From Strongyloides papillosus (Eukaryota > Nematoda > Chromadorea > Rhabditida > Strongyloididae), in the NCBI GenBank assembly GCA_005656395.1, contig SRSI01000014.1, positions 310,001 through 374,000 of the forward strand: DNA of 64,000 bases, read 5' to 3'. This document shows, in pieces, positions 1 through 10,850 of this stretch. A program made the position numbers and the translations under genes. The notes beneath the pieces are model-generated. The model was not told the origin of the DNA. It worked only from the letters and a program-made list of their open reading frames with translations, and did no database searches. The first letter of the stretch is position 1. Every line of letters begins with the position of its first letter.

Positions 1-680
1 ATTAAAAATTGTAAACAAATTTATAAGAAAATTTATTTGTTAAGTAATATTAATAGATTGTACAATACATAATCAAAAGTTCATGGAGATATTTTGTAAC
101 CATGATGGCTCAAAGAATAAGAATATTTCTAACTAATTTTAAATTGTATATACATATCTGGTTGTATTATAGTTTTATGTAAATAAAGATGTTTTCACAG
201 ATATTTTTGTTGCAATGTTTCTGCAGGATTAAACTTAATTTATAATAGATTGTTTAATCATCGAATTTATGATAACATGTTGAAGTAAACTGCAAAAGTG
301 TAAAAAACAATGAGTCAACTAAAAAATAGATTCAAATATAATTAAACAAAGAAGAAACAAATAAAGGCGTACACAAAACAACGAATTATTGCAGAAAAAG
401 GATTAAATTTTAAAATGTTATGATGAAGATAAATTTATTTCTTTTCATCTTTTTATCAATGATTATTAAAAAAAATCTTCAAATTTTATTGTACATAATA
501 TTTAAATTATCCAATAATGTATCATTGTAATATTCTTGATAAAGAATTAGCTTTACCAATAAAACAATAGTATCATTTATAATATATTTCATTGGTAAAT
601 ATGATTGTACTATTAAGTATTTAAATTGAAAATCTACTCTTTAACTATAAATTTCAATAACCACCCTGTTTTTGTTAAAA
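1..680. other. AT-rich flank, no gene seen
   Basis: This is the 3' side of the minus-strand esterase gene. It is AT-rich with stops in all frames. I see no conserved coding stretch, RNA gene or repeat shared with the rest of the window. It probably contains the esterase 3' UTR. Confidence 0.5.
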
Positions 681-2433
681 TTACATTTTTTGATATTTTT
701 TCTGAATTTGTCGTATTACTTTACAGCCCTCGGTAAGTGCAGATTTAACAAATGATGGTCCCTTCTTATTACTATATTTATCATCTATATATGCTACTAG
801 ATAGTCTTTAGCCTTAAATGATTTCCACTTGCTGCTTTTTGATGGCTTTCCTTCTTTAACAAATTTACCTATGAGTTTCATCATTTTAATTGCTAATTTT
901 TTTTCTTTATCTCTAGCTTTTTTAGAATAATATTGCGAGTATGTACGTGGATAACCATATTCATACAACAATTCATAACCATGGACTACACCCATCCACT
1001 TGGGCCAATGGTAGACCCTTGGCATTTGATTAAGCTGGTAGAAATATTTGTTTCCTTTTACATAGGTTAAATAATCTATTCCAAATGTAGCAATATCACA
1101 TTTGAAAATAAAATCACTCAATAGTTTCTTTGTCCAATCTCTTGATTCCTTAACTTTTTTATTAGCATATGTTTTATATAATAAATCAATATCTTCTTGT
1201 TTGTACTTATGATAATAACCAATAAGTTTAACAACATTGTAAAAATGAGTTTTATTCATTTTACACATATTGCCTTTACTTTCAAGTTTTTTATCTTTTT
1301 TGAAGTTACATCCGTATAGATCTCCTTTAAGGAATGGTGGCATTAGATAACTTGCTTCATCTCTTGTAACTCCAAACATAATATCAAATTCTTTTTTCGT
1401 GTCTCTCTTGATTAGTTTTTCCCTAATATTTCCATCGAAGAAATAATCATCAGATTCAACAGGAATAAATGCCTGTACAAGTGGTGATTGCTCAGGATTG
1501 ACAATTGATTTTGCTGCAACCATGAGTTCTCTGGCACTCTTACCTCTTAAACAATCTATAATGTCTTCAGGTTTATAAAAACCGCGGCATTTAACTTTAT
1601 TTGCTAGTGTAACCACATTTTTATTTGCCATACTCTTTGTTTGATATGACCATGTATTAAGCATTGTACCCGAATTAGCTATTACTCTTCTGAAATATTT
1701 TGAACTTGCTGGGGCATATATATGTGCTGTGACCGATGAGGCTCCGGTTCCTGAACCAAACAAAGTTATTTTTTTCTTATTTACACCGAAATATTGAATA
1801 TTGTCATAGACCCATTTTAATCCCAATTGTTGATCCGATAAACCCATATTTCCTGGCATCTCTTTGGTACCATTCAAAAAACCAAATCCAAGCACACCTA
1901 ATCTGTAGTTAAGATTAACAACAATAATGCCAGCATCATTAGCTAAAGCTGCACCGTTTAAAACATTTAGAGATGGTGAACCAGAATCATATCCATTTCC
2001 AAAAATGGAAACTAAAACATCACCATTATGTTTTTCAGGTATCCACATGTTAAGCTGTAAACAATCTTCTGATTGATTAAGAGATTTTGGGTGCCAAAAG
2101 TCATAGCCCTTAAATCCATAGTAAAAATTTTTATCGTATGCATGTATACATGTATTTGCTGGTTTATCAGCAATAAATGGATCACTTGGTACTATTCTAC
2201 CTAATTTTTGTGGAGGTTTAAATCGTAAATCTTTAACTGGTGGTTTTGCAAAAGGGATCCCAAGAAATTCCACCACACAAGTAAATTTAAGCTATAAAAA
2301 AGACCTAAAATCTTATCGTTTATCCTACTTACATTACGTTTTCCTATAATACACCATCGGGTGTTTTATATTGAAATTTTGGATAACCTATTACTTCCAA
2401 AAAACAATGAAATAAAAACAATAACTTAAACAT
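681..2433 (-). CDS. Carboxylesterase/cholinesterase-family secreted protein lacking the catalytic serine
   Basis: Exon 2 (2291-681) encodes a type-B carboxylesterase fold. Near its start are F-L-G-I-P-F-A-K-P-P and an oxyanion-type loop. An acidic residue in T-R-D-E-A and a histidine in G-V-V-H-G match the Glu and His of the triad. The nucleophile elbow, normally G-E-S-A-G, reads G-S-G-T-G, so the serine position is glycine and hydrolysis is unlikely. Exon 1 (2433-2333) starts with an ATG and a hydrophobic signal peptide and runs into the family's N-terminal T-P-D-G motif. A 41-nt GT-AG intron (2292-2332) follows. Exon 1 is 101 nt, one base short of the frame exon 2 needs, and hits TAG just after D-G. 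That is either a real frameshift or an assembly error. The long exon 2 frame is otherwise intact. The product would be extracellular, perhaps a binding protein like other catalytically dead cholinesterase relatives. A young pseudogene is the alternative. Confidence 0.85.
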
Positions 2434-3373
2434 TTTTTTTATTAATCATAAAAATTAAAAAAAAATAATGATAGTGCATGACGTGAGCTATGAATTTATA
2501 CTACAAAATCATAATTAAAGTTTGCCTAAATAATCCTTAAATAATCATTTTACATTAAAAAGTATTTGCTTAATTTCCGAGATTTTTAAATATCTAAAAT
2601 TATTATTATAAAAATTTGGATATTACTTAAACATCAAACGGTAAAAAATATTCCATGAACATGATATTGTTACATATTTAAGCTATTTAAATCAAAAAAC
2701 AATCATCGAAATAATAAAGAGTTAAATAAATATTTTTAATAATATGAATCAATCTAAAATCAAGTTTTCCAGGAAGAAAAATAATGATTGAAACATTCCT
2801 TATGAATATTATTTGTCATGTAAGTTTGAAGTTACTTTTATTAAAATACTTCTAAATCGTGAAGTAGATCCAATAATCTTTTACTTCCTTGAAACTTATC
2901 ACCAGGAAATAACAATAATGGACAAAAGCTGTAAACACAACTTTTTTAATCTCTTTGATTTTAACATAAAGATTACCTTTTGGAATACATCTAACTATAT
3001 ATTCTCATAACAAATGACAACTATTATATAAATTTCATCACATAAATTTAAATTAAAAAAAACATCACTTTAGAAAAACAATTTTTGAAGAAATTTCCAA
3101 TACAAAAAGAATTATCTTAGCAAGTAATTACAGACAACGTTGGGAAAAATCTTTATTCACTAAGATATCTTCTTACCAAAACCCTTCTCTCATTACGACT
3201 ACATGTACCGTGTGTAAATGGGATTTTCTGTATAATGTCATTTCATCTAATTTAACGGAGAGGAATTTCGTAATAAAGAATAAATAAAATTCTTGGGTTT
3301 GTTATGTTTTTTTTAATATTTTTCTAATTTTTAATCTTTTTAAGAATTTGATTTTTCCCACTTAAATAAAATA
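2434..3373. other. Divergent intergenic region
   Basis: It lies between the esterase (leftward) and the CUT gene (rightward), so it should hold both promoters. It is AT-rich. The 65-codon frame at 2813-3010 has no family features and is treated as chance. No clear TATA or repeat was recognised. Confidence 0.45.
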
Positions 3374-4798
3374 ATGGATTTCGAAATAAAATATGAATCA
3401 ACAGGAGGTATTTATATAGATGATGAAATGGGCGATTACCAATATTGTGGATACGGACAAAATGAGGATTATTTTACCGGTGATATTAATGTTCCCGATT
3501 CCACAACAGCACCTTATATTGATGATAATGCTAGCAGAATATTTCAAAGGGAATTTCACCAACCATATCAGGTAAATCAAGTTACAACGAGCAATGTTAG
3601 AAGATGCCTACCTCATTTTATAAAAACAACAAACTATCCAAATGTTACCGGTCTAAATATAGTTTATCATCAGGGTAGAAGTAATTACCAAAATTTGAGT
3701 AGTGAAGATGTACATAGACAATACTATCAACCAAATATGAATAGAAATAATTATGATAGAAGTGGCTGTTACAATAGATTTCCAATATATCTTCCTTATA
3801 GTGTTCCACCGGGAAATGAGAAGCCAATTACAAGATGTTGTTGTTGTGGGAGGAATAGAATATATGATAAAGTAAATAACCTATCAGAGAATTCCTTACA
3901 CAATCAACGTATAAGGGAGCCAACCTATAGTGAATTAAGAAATAGACAGGTTATTGCTCAGAGGAATTGTATAGAACCAGGGAAATGTGTTGTTGAAACT
4001 GATGTTCTGAAGGAACAACAGGTAATACATCATGAAGGACAAAGAGTTGTAGCATCGAAGTCTGCCTTGAGTTTGCACAGAATTGTTGCTCAGAAGCGTA
4101 TATATACACAATCAAATGATATCATAAATACTGATGCTTTTGATGGATCTTTGTCTGGAAATGTTAGAGTGTACAAAACATCTGATGCAAGTAGAAATGT
4201 TATAAGAGAAAGTTTACTGACTAATATATCAGTACAACCAGATCAAATTGATAATGAAGGTACTCTGAGCATTACTATTTGTAAATCACCGCCTCTTCTG
4301 TCATCTGAAACACATAATCAATTGTCAGTGACATCTCCACAAGATTCTAGTAACCTTTTCAAGGAAATTTATTCACCCATTGACGGAGATGAAGAGAACA
4401 ACAATCCATATTTTTCAAATTACCAAGATAGTATACTTGCCTCACTAATAAAAGAATCTGATAGTAAAAATGAGGATGGGTCACTGTATGGTGAACCGTC
4501 AAATATTAATACACAAGATCTGTGTCGTTTTGTTAGTGAAGAGTTAAAGAAATACTCTGTATCACAATCAACTTTTGCTAAGAAAGTTTTAAATAAAAGT
4601 CAAGGAACTTTATCAGATATTTTAAGGAAGCCGAAGCCTTGGGGTAAACTTAGAACTGGGAAGGATACTTTTGTAAAGATGTATAAGTGGTCTTTGTTAC
4701 CGCATAGGGAAAGATTTCGTATACTAAAGGAGGGTGGGAATTTTAAAACATTGGAAAGGAATGCTAAATCAAAGAAAATGGATGAAAAGAGGCATTAA
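3374..4798 (+). CDS. CUT-domain DNA-binding protein without a homeodomain
   Basis: This is a single-exon frame of 474 codons. The last ~98 residues (from about 377, genome 4502) form a CUT domain. It shows the hallmark S-Q-G-T-L-S-D-I-L-R, the P-K-P-W motif, and the K-M-Y-K-W pattern near the end of the fold. CUT domains bind DNA and in ONECUT, CUX and SATB proteins are normally followed by a homeodomain. Here the protein stops 20-25 residues after the CUT domain, and no W-F-x-N-x-R homeodomain signature appears downstream in any frame. The N-terminal 370 residues look disordered, rich in Asn, Tyr, Ser and Gln, with a run of four cysteines at 155-158. The ATG sits in an A-rich context typical of nematodes. 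AATAAA signals follow at about 4822 and 4960. Likely a nuclear transcription factor. The CUT call is strong; targets are unknown. Confidence 0.9.
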   Translation: MDFEIKYESTGGIYIDDEMGDYQYCGYGQNEDYFTGDINVPDSTTAPYIDDNASRIFQREFHQPYQVNQVTTSNVRRCLPHFIKTTNYPNVTGLNIVYHQGRSNYQNLSSEDVHRQYYQPNMNRNNYDRSGCYNRFPIYLPYSVPPGNEKPITRCCCCGRNRIYDKVNNLSENSLHNQRIREPTYSELRNRQVIAQRNCIEPGKCVVETDVLKEQQVIHHEGQRVVASKSALSLHRIVAQKRIYTQSNDIINTDAFDGSLSGNVRVYKTSDASRNVIRESLLTNISVQPDQIDNEGTLSITICKSPPLLSSETHNQLSVTSPQDSSNLFKEIYSPIDGDEENNNPYFSNYQDSILASLIKESDSKNEDGSLYGEPSNINTQDLCRFVSEELKKYSVSQSTFAKKVLNKSQGTLSDILRKPKPWGKLRTGKDTFVKMYKWSLLPHRERFRILKEGGNFKTLERNAKSKKMDEKRH

Positions 4799-5557
4799 TT
4801 TTTTTTTATTAATTTCTTCTAAATAAATAACTATCATTTAAAGAAGATGATATTATACTGTAAAATTGTTATAATCTAGTTAAATAAGTAGTAATTTTGT
4901 ATAATTATGTATATTCAATTGTAAATATTTATTACCGTTCGTGTTAAAGTTTTGTTATAAATAAAAGTATGGAAAAAAGTAGTTAGCTTATAATTATATA
5001 ACTTTTTGGATAGTGCTTTATGTTAAACGATTGTTTTCAACCGTAATGATATGTGAAGATGAATATTTCGGATCATAACTAGAGTTTCTATCAGTGGAAT
5101 AATTTCCAAAATTATCATTGAATAGAATTTTGTTAAAGTTGTGCTTATTACAGTTAGAACTTTTAAAAAATGTATTAAAACACAGATTTTTCTGATAATG
5201 AAAGCATAAGAACATTAGTTACTATCTTGTAATGATTTTTAAAGCTAAAATATAGATTAATATGGTCCAAACATAAATACAATCAAAAGAAGGCATGAAC
5301 TTTGAATTGTTAATAAAAAATTTTAGTAATTTAACGTCTAAATAATATTTGAGTACTTCTATTAAGAAAAGAATTTGAAGAAAAGAAATACAAACATTAT
5401 ATCAACATTGAAAATAAGCACTTTATTTATTTCGTGAATCTTTAATAGTTAGTAAATTAACATATAAATTATAAATGGTTGTACAAGTAGTTACTATAAA
5501 ATAAAAAATGATAAAATTATTGTAATTTGTTTAAAATAGATACCTTCTTGGTACGTC
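4799..5557. other. 3' flank of the CUT gene, no further gene seen
   Basis: Contains the CUT gene 3' UTR with two AATAAA hexamers. The short minus-strand frame at 5018-5215 has no recognisable features and is not supported as a gene. Confidence 0.45.
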
Positions 5558-6708
5558 TTAATCAATGAAACATTCACAAACAAATTGATCGTTTGAAGTG
5601 ATTTTACCGTTTGGTATGTTGTAAACACATTTAAAAACTGCAGTATGATCAACAATATTTTCTAGTATGATAAAATTTCTTGACTGTTTCACAACAAAGC
5701 TTGTAGAATTAGAATATTCTGGATCATCAAATTCGATTTCCTCTCCACTACAAAATATTGCTATTAACAAAGCCCATAAGGTATCCTATTTATTGTACAA
5801 TTTGATTGGAGTCGTTTACCATGGTCATAAAATTAGTAAATCCGCCCTTGAAGTTGCAGATTACTGTTCTTAGGTCCAAAAATAAGAGTCTTGACCTTGG
5901 TATTTCATTTTCTTTATTCTTTTAATAGTACTCCAGTTGGACTAATTCATATCCAGAGATTGTAAATGTTGAATCAGAATAATCTGAATACATTGGAGCA
6001 TAGCCAATTGTATTCTTAAAATTCAACATCCTTGTGATTGAGGCATTATCCATGTTGTAGTAACGTAGGCTCTCTCCACCTATTTGAAGATTAAGCATCA
6101 TATTAAATGTTGTCTTCTTATCTTCATTCAATTTAGAAACTAATATTTGATATCCTTTGAAGGGTTTTTTTTTCTATGTTCATGACTTAAGATTGTTATT
6201 TGAGAGCAAAAATCAGATGTACTCAATACAAAACATGATTTTTATACGTAGTTTTATTTTTTTCATTATAATTAATGAAAAAATAAAATAATATATCAGT
6301 TGAAACCATTCCTGTTCTCAATATATTTAGTTCACAGGGCTCACTATCTCTTACTTTTTTATAAATTATCAAATCTTCGATAGACGAACCGCACTTTTCC
6401 GGAATTGATCCATTGTATGCATGTTCTTTTCCTTCAATTTCTAATTTTTTGGGATCTGAAGTGTCTTTCCAATTTATCCTGTATTTCCAACATATTCTGT
6501 CTAAATAATGCGAAGATTCATTTAAAGTTTTAGAAATATTAATATGACCACATATTAAAATACTAATTTCGCAATAATAGTTTATTTTTCTAGCTTCCTG
6601 TCCAACTGTTGCATATGGTTTTTGGTTTATAAAATATGTTACTGCCCATAAATTCAGTAAAAATATCTTTATCAGAATGACGACGATATCCCTTATACGA
6701 ACATTTTA
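5558..6708 (-). pseudogene. Decayed coding stretches for cysteine-containing, probably secreted protein(s)
   Basis: Three minus-strand stretches look coding. At 6708-6223 there is a stop-free frame of about 160 codons with no ATG. It begins with a hydrophobic, signal-like segment (I-V-V-I-L-I-K-I-F-L-L) and contains five cysteines. At about 6175-5922 a frame ends in S-G-Y-E-L-V-Q-L-E-Y-Y. At about 5790-5558 a hydrophobic start ([11 protein letters not shown]) is followed by an acidic segment and ends with K-C-V-Y and C-E-C. They lie in different frames, and I found no convincing splice sites joining them. They may be relics of one secreted-protein gene or of two neighbouring ones. I do not recognise the family. 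A real gene with unrecognised introns cannot be excluded. Confidence 0.35.
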
Positions 6709-7316
6709 CAGTAACAATGTCAGATATTGGCTTAATTTTTAAGGTATACGGAAATTTACTCTCATCAAGATCTCTAACAATATTAGGAAATAAGTGCTTG
6801 TGTGTAGTTCCTTAAAAATATGTTGATAACTGGATTTAAAGCCAAAGCTTCAGGAAAGAAGTACATTAGTAAAGAAATGATACTATTTATTAGCTAAAAA
6901 CCTATTTTCTTATGATTTTTTTAACAAAGAAAATCTAAATTTATCACTATATGATATTGAAATTTTAATTCAATTTATTTAACACTTTATCAACTGATAA
7001 AAATATACTTTTGTTACATTCAAAAAATCATTTCACTTAAAAAAGTCAGTTTTATGATTGTGATGTAACAATAATTTATGATCGAAAGAGGCAGGAATTA
7101 TGATAATGCATTGGTAATTTGTTTTAGCTTATGTTGTTATTACAGCTTTTTGTTAAACGAACTTTTTTATATTTTTTCTAAAACATTAATAGATATAAGA
7201 ATAAAGAAAAACAACAACATCCTAATATATAATGTAAAGAATTACAGTATTTTATACAAAAATTTATTAATATGAAGACAAAGAAAAACTATAAACTTTA
7301 TAATTCAAATTATCTC

Positions 7317-7514
7317 TCATAAAATTGATATTTCCATTGAAATAACTTTAATAATACCGCGTCTTTTTATTTCATCTTTCGCCTTTATCATAGCATCAAA
7401 ATTTAAACCTCTATTACAGTCTGTAATAAAATATGTTTTAAATCCAAGACTAAAGTTTCTTTTACAAAACAACTGTTTTCTATCTAACCATGAGGAACTT
7501 TTTTTGCTTTTCAT
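7317..7514 (-). pseudogene. Possible isochorismatase/nicotinamidase-like C-terminal fragment
   Basis: The frame carries L-G-F-K-T-Y-F-I-T-D-C-N-R-G-L followed by an amphipathic A-M-I-K-A-K-D-E-I-K-R-R-G stretch. This resembles the last strand and helix of isochorismatase-type hydrolases, where a residue run 'GF-x-T-y-fi-tD-x-x-RG' precedes a helix and a final 'G..I' strand. A cysteine lies just upstream but its spacing is shorter than in the family, and no upstream catalytic Asp or Lys segments were found. If real, it is a fragment of a pyrazinamidase/nicotinamidase-like gene. Similarity was judged by eye only. Confidence 0.3.
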
Positions 7515-7749
7515 TCGCTTATAATTCTCACGCTGTTTTTAATACTTCAATGGTACCTAAATGTTTAGTTTAGAATGTAAATAATTATAGAAACATTGTT
7601 AAAAAAGTTTGTAAATAGTTTTGGTATTTTGATGTCTTTTATAGTTTATTGAATCTTTTTTTTGTAATGATTTTTATGTAATGGTATTGCACAGAAAAAT
7701 TTTTCGCATCAAAAATAGGACTGAAAAATTAAAAATTTTCGAATATAAT

Positions 7750-8000
7750 TTCAAAAATAGAACTAAGCATTCAAAAATAGAACTATGCTTTCAAAAATAG
7801 AACTATGCTTTCAAAAATAAAACTATGCTTTCAAAAATAGAACTATGCTTTCAAAAATAGAACTATGCTTTCAAAATAGAACTATGCTTTCAAAAAAAGA
7901 ACTATCCTTTCAAAAATAGAAATATGCTTTCAAAAAAAGAACAATACTTTCAAAAAAGAATTGTGATTTCAAAAATGGAATTAAGGTTTCAAAAAAACAC
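7750..8000. repeat. 20-bp tandem array (left)
   Basis: About a dozen copies of a unit close to aactatgctttcaaaaatag, decaying towards the right end. The 'tcaaaaatagaact' core also occurs in the left TIR. There are no spacers, so this is not a CRISPR array. Confidence 0.92.
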
Positions 8001-8394
8001 CAAGCATTTATTTTTAATGACTTTAAAAAATAAACTAATTATATTTCAAAAAGAATTTAGGATCAAAATATTAAAAGAAATTTTGAACAATGGTAATCTT
8101 AAAAATATTGAAAAATAATATTGTTAAAAAGTATAAAATTTCAAAATATTAGTAAATTAAAAATAACATTTTAGACAACTAAATCCATTGCAACTTTAAA
8201 AATTAAATTTTAAAAATACTGTTAAAATTTTTCTTTGATATCTGATTTTCATATATAAGATAAAAATAATTAAATATAATAAAAAGTAAAACTTTTGTCA
8301 TATTACATTTATAAATTGTTTTACAAATGGCATTTGATTAAAAATTGTCTATATAATAACTGTTCTTTTTATATCAGAACTATTTTTAATTCAC

Positions 8395-8618
8395 AACTGT
8401 TTTGTTCATTTAGTATGGTTTTTTTTAATACTACTTTTTAATCAGTACTGTTTTTTTGTGATCAGTACTGTTTTTTTGTGATCAGTACTATTTTTTTGTG
8501 ATCAGTACTGTTTTTTTGTGATCAGTACTGTTTTTTTTGTGATCAGTACTGTTTTTTTGTGATCAGTACTATTTTTTTTTGTTCAGTACTGTTTTTTTCT
8601 GTTCAGTACTGTTTTTAA
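8395..8618. repeat. 20-bp tandem array (right)
   Basis: Around ten copies of a unit close to gatcagtactgtttttttgt, degenerate at the left edge. The core resembles the 'cagttctattttt' part of the right TIR of the same element. Confidence 0.92.
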
Positions 8619-8676
8619 ATATTCAATAAAAATTTAATTTTTCAGTTCTATTTTTGATGCGAAAAATTTTTCTGTG

Positions 8677-9766
8677 TGTTTATATGATTCTTTGAAAATT
8701 CAAGGCAATATTTTTCTAGCTTATGGAGAACTTTAGTTGATTTATTGTACAGCGGTTTTTTTAATACTTATAGACATAAGAAAGTTGTTACTTACGGTTT
8801 AGAAATTTCTATTATTGGACTACAGACAAATTAATTTTATAAACATAAAAATTAATCATTGCAAGTGTCATAGAATAAACCACTAAGTTATTTATGAAAA
8901 AATAAACTTAAATTTTCTCGGATTCTCAGGAGACAACATTGCTTTGTATCTTCTGTTTAATTGGTAAATAAAAATAGTTCTATGTTTGACGAATCGTAAG
9001 CATAGAAACAACAAACTAAAAAATTATCTTTGGCTGATTACAAAGAAATATATTAAATTTTTTTAATTTTACCATACAAATTACGACTAAATAAGTATTA
9101 TTAAGAATTTTCCATAACTGAAATTTCAAATTTGATTGAGATACAATACAATATGCTATTATTTAACAGAAAATAAAAGAAATTTTAATTAATTCTGCCC
9201 ATATTCAAAAATCTATTGCATTTTGTTTATTAATGAAATTAGTTTTTTCGTAAAAAATATGTTTTGTTTTGGTGATATTAATAAATCACTCATGTTTCTT
9301 TGAATATTGGCCGTATATTCAATCTACATAAGTTCTTGTCATGAATCTGATGATTATAAAAAATAATTTAAATATATTTATAATAACTATACTTGTAATA
9401 ATTATAAGTTTGATAGAAGTTTCCTTAGAAAGTAAAATGTTACGAGTAATACTGAAGTTATTGCTATGAAATTCTTAATAGAACATACTGAGGGAGAAAA
9501 ATGCTCCGGCTCAGAAGAGTCAACTTTCGATATTAGTTATAGCAACATCCAATGATAACAAATTAAAAAATCCATAATTTTTAAAAGTAAAAATAGAAAT
9601 CAATATCACTAGAGAACTGATAATATGAAAAAATGAAAGTAGAACAGTAATTAACTGTCTCGAAGTTCCACGTAGATATACATACAGTTTATCGACTGTG
9701 AGATGTATCACAATATTAGCTGTAATAATAGACCAGAATTAAATATAAAAAGAAAAAAGAATTTAA
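8677..9766. other. AT-rich region, no supported gene
   Basis: No repeat or conserved coding signal is evident. A minus-strand frame at 9520-9711 has a hydrophobic stretch that could be a membrane segment, preceded by an acceptor-like ttacag, but nothing else supports a gene. Confidence 0.4.
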
Positions 9767-10541
9767 ATGTTATGCCCTCATACTTATGAAAAGACAATAT
9801 ATGATATTAATGTTAAAGAGAGGACAACTGCTTTTGGCGAAATATTAGGTTATCAAGAGTTAAATTCTGTACATCGACTATTATTTAAAGGAGATACACT
9901 GGTAACATTCAATTCTGGTAAAATTAATTTTGAAGATATTGAATTTCAAAAACCGATTAGTACAACATAGGTTTACCATCCATCTCCTTCCATTTATAAA
10001 CATAATGTTGTAATAACAAAATTTAGCGACAAAAATAATGAATAGTGGCTTGTTGAACTAGATAGTTTTCCTAGAAAATTGAATATCAAACTTGTATACA
10101 ATGGCGTTATTAGTCAACCTGTTTTTTCGATTATGAAACTTAACTGTGTTTTTTTGACGTATTCAAAAGACAACAAATTAAAAGAAATTAAGAAAGAAAT
10201 TTTGAAGCCTAGTATTTTTGACGTAAGAGATATTATTTAAAGTAAACCAGTAATTATTAAATTGAATTATTATTGCAATAATTGTATAGATAATGGAGCA
10301 AATGTTATGCAAAATATGATTATTTGAAAAAATTCTGACCTTGAAAGTAAAGTTCTCCTTTCTGTAGAATATGTGTATGTCACATTAAACCAAACTGTTC
10401 TATAAATTTAAATAGTTTTTTCAACTCAAGACTATTTCTTTTAATGATGAAAAAATTGAAGCTCAAGCTCTTATAAGAACAAACGGTAAATCAAAAGAAA
10501 ATTTCAAGTTGAGTAATGGTGTTGTTATATTTTTAAAATAA
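9767..10541 (+). pseudogene. Unknown-protein pseudogene with in-frame stops
   Basis: From an ATG at 9767 one frame looks coding for over 600 nt but is broken by five stops: TAG at 9968, TAG near 10043, TAA near 10238, TGA near 10325 and TAA near 10403. Between the stops the residues remain protein-like with mixed polar and hydrophobic composition, and later there is a C-N-N-C pair. The last part (about 10443-10541) continues in another frame with K-S-K-E-N-F-K-L-S-N-G-V-V-I-F-L-K and a stop, which implies at least one indel. No introns explain the stops. I do not recognise the family. The pattern is a gene lost mainly by nonsense substitutions. Confidence 0.6.
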
Positions 10542-10579
10542 ACTTTTATATTCATGATATTCTAGAAATAAATATAAAA

Positions 10580-10850
10580 GAATTTGCTTTTTTTATAATC
10601 AATAACAGCCATAGTATTGCTTTATTATATTACAATGTTATATTTTTTTGAAGTTAAAAAATGTACTAAAATTTTGATAATCTATAACTCCGCCCATAAT
10701 GAAGATTTCTTTATGAGACCTATAGTAAATAATGATATATATCTGTATCTTGTCTACAAAATGAGTATAATATTACATTTATATTTCAAGAGTTCTCAAA
10801 GCATTAATTTGAACATCTTAAGAGTCTTAAGTTGGCTACCATATATAATC
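10580..10850 (+). repeat. Solitary copy of a dispersed repeat end
   Basis: This matches, with much divergence, the right-hand ends at about 32,930-33,475 and 48,130-48,410, including 'gaacatcttaagagtcttaag' against their 'gaacatctgaaaagccttaag'. The 115-codon hydrophobic frame at 10617-10964 falls largely in this repeat, so it is not counted as a gene. Confidence 0.55.

Larger units (their letters stand above)
7690..8676. mobile_element. Non-autonomous TIR element with two internal tandem arrays
   Basis: The ends are inverted repeats of about 46 bp with few differences: 7690-7736, starting cacagaaaaatttttcgcat, and the complement at 8630-8676. No transposase frame lies inside. The interior holds two 20-bp tandem arrays, one near each end. 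The unit sequences resemble the subterminal part of the adjacent TIR, so the arrays probably grew from the ends. No clear target-site duplication was identified. The superfamily is unknown. Confidence 0.8.

Noticed and set aside
4798..5000. Homeodomain exon downstream of the CUT gene
   Set aside because: I looked for a W-F-x-N-x-R signature and basic helix in all frames and found none.
7750..8000. CRISPR-like appearance of regular short repeats
   Set aside because: The 20-bp units follow one another without unique spacers, and the genome is eukaryotic.
9520..9711. Minus-strand frame with a hydrophobic stretch, possible receptor exon
   Set aside because: One membrane-like segment and a weak acceptor site are common by chance in AT-rich DNA.
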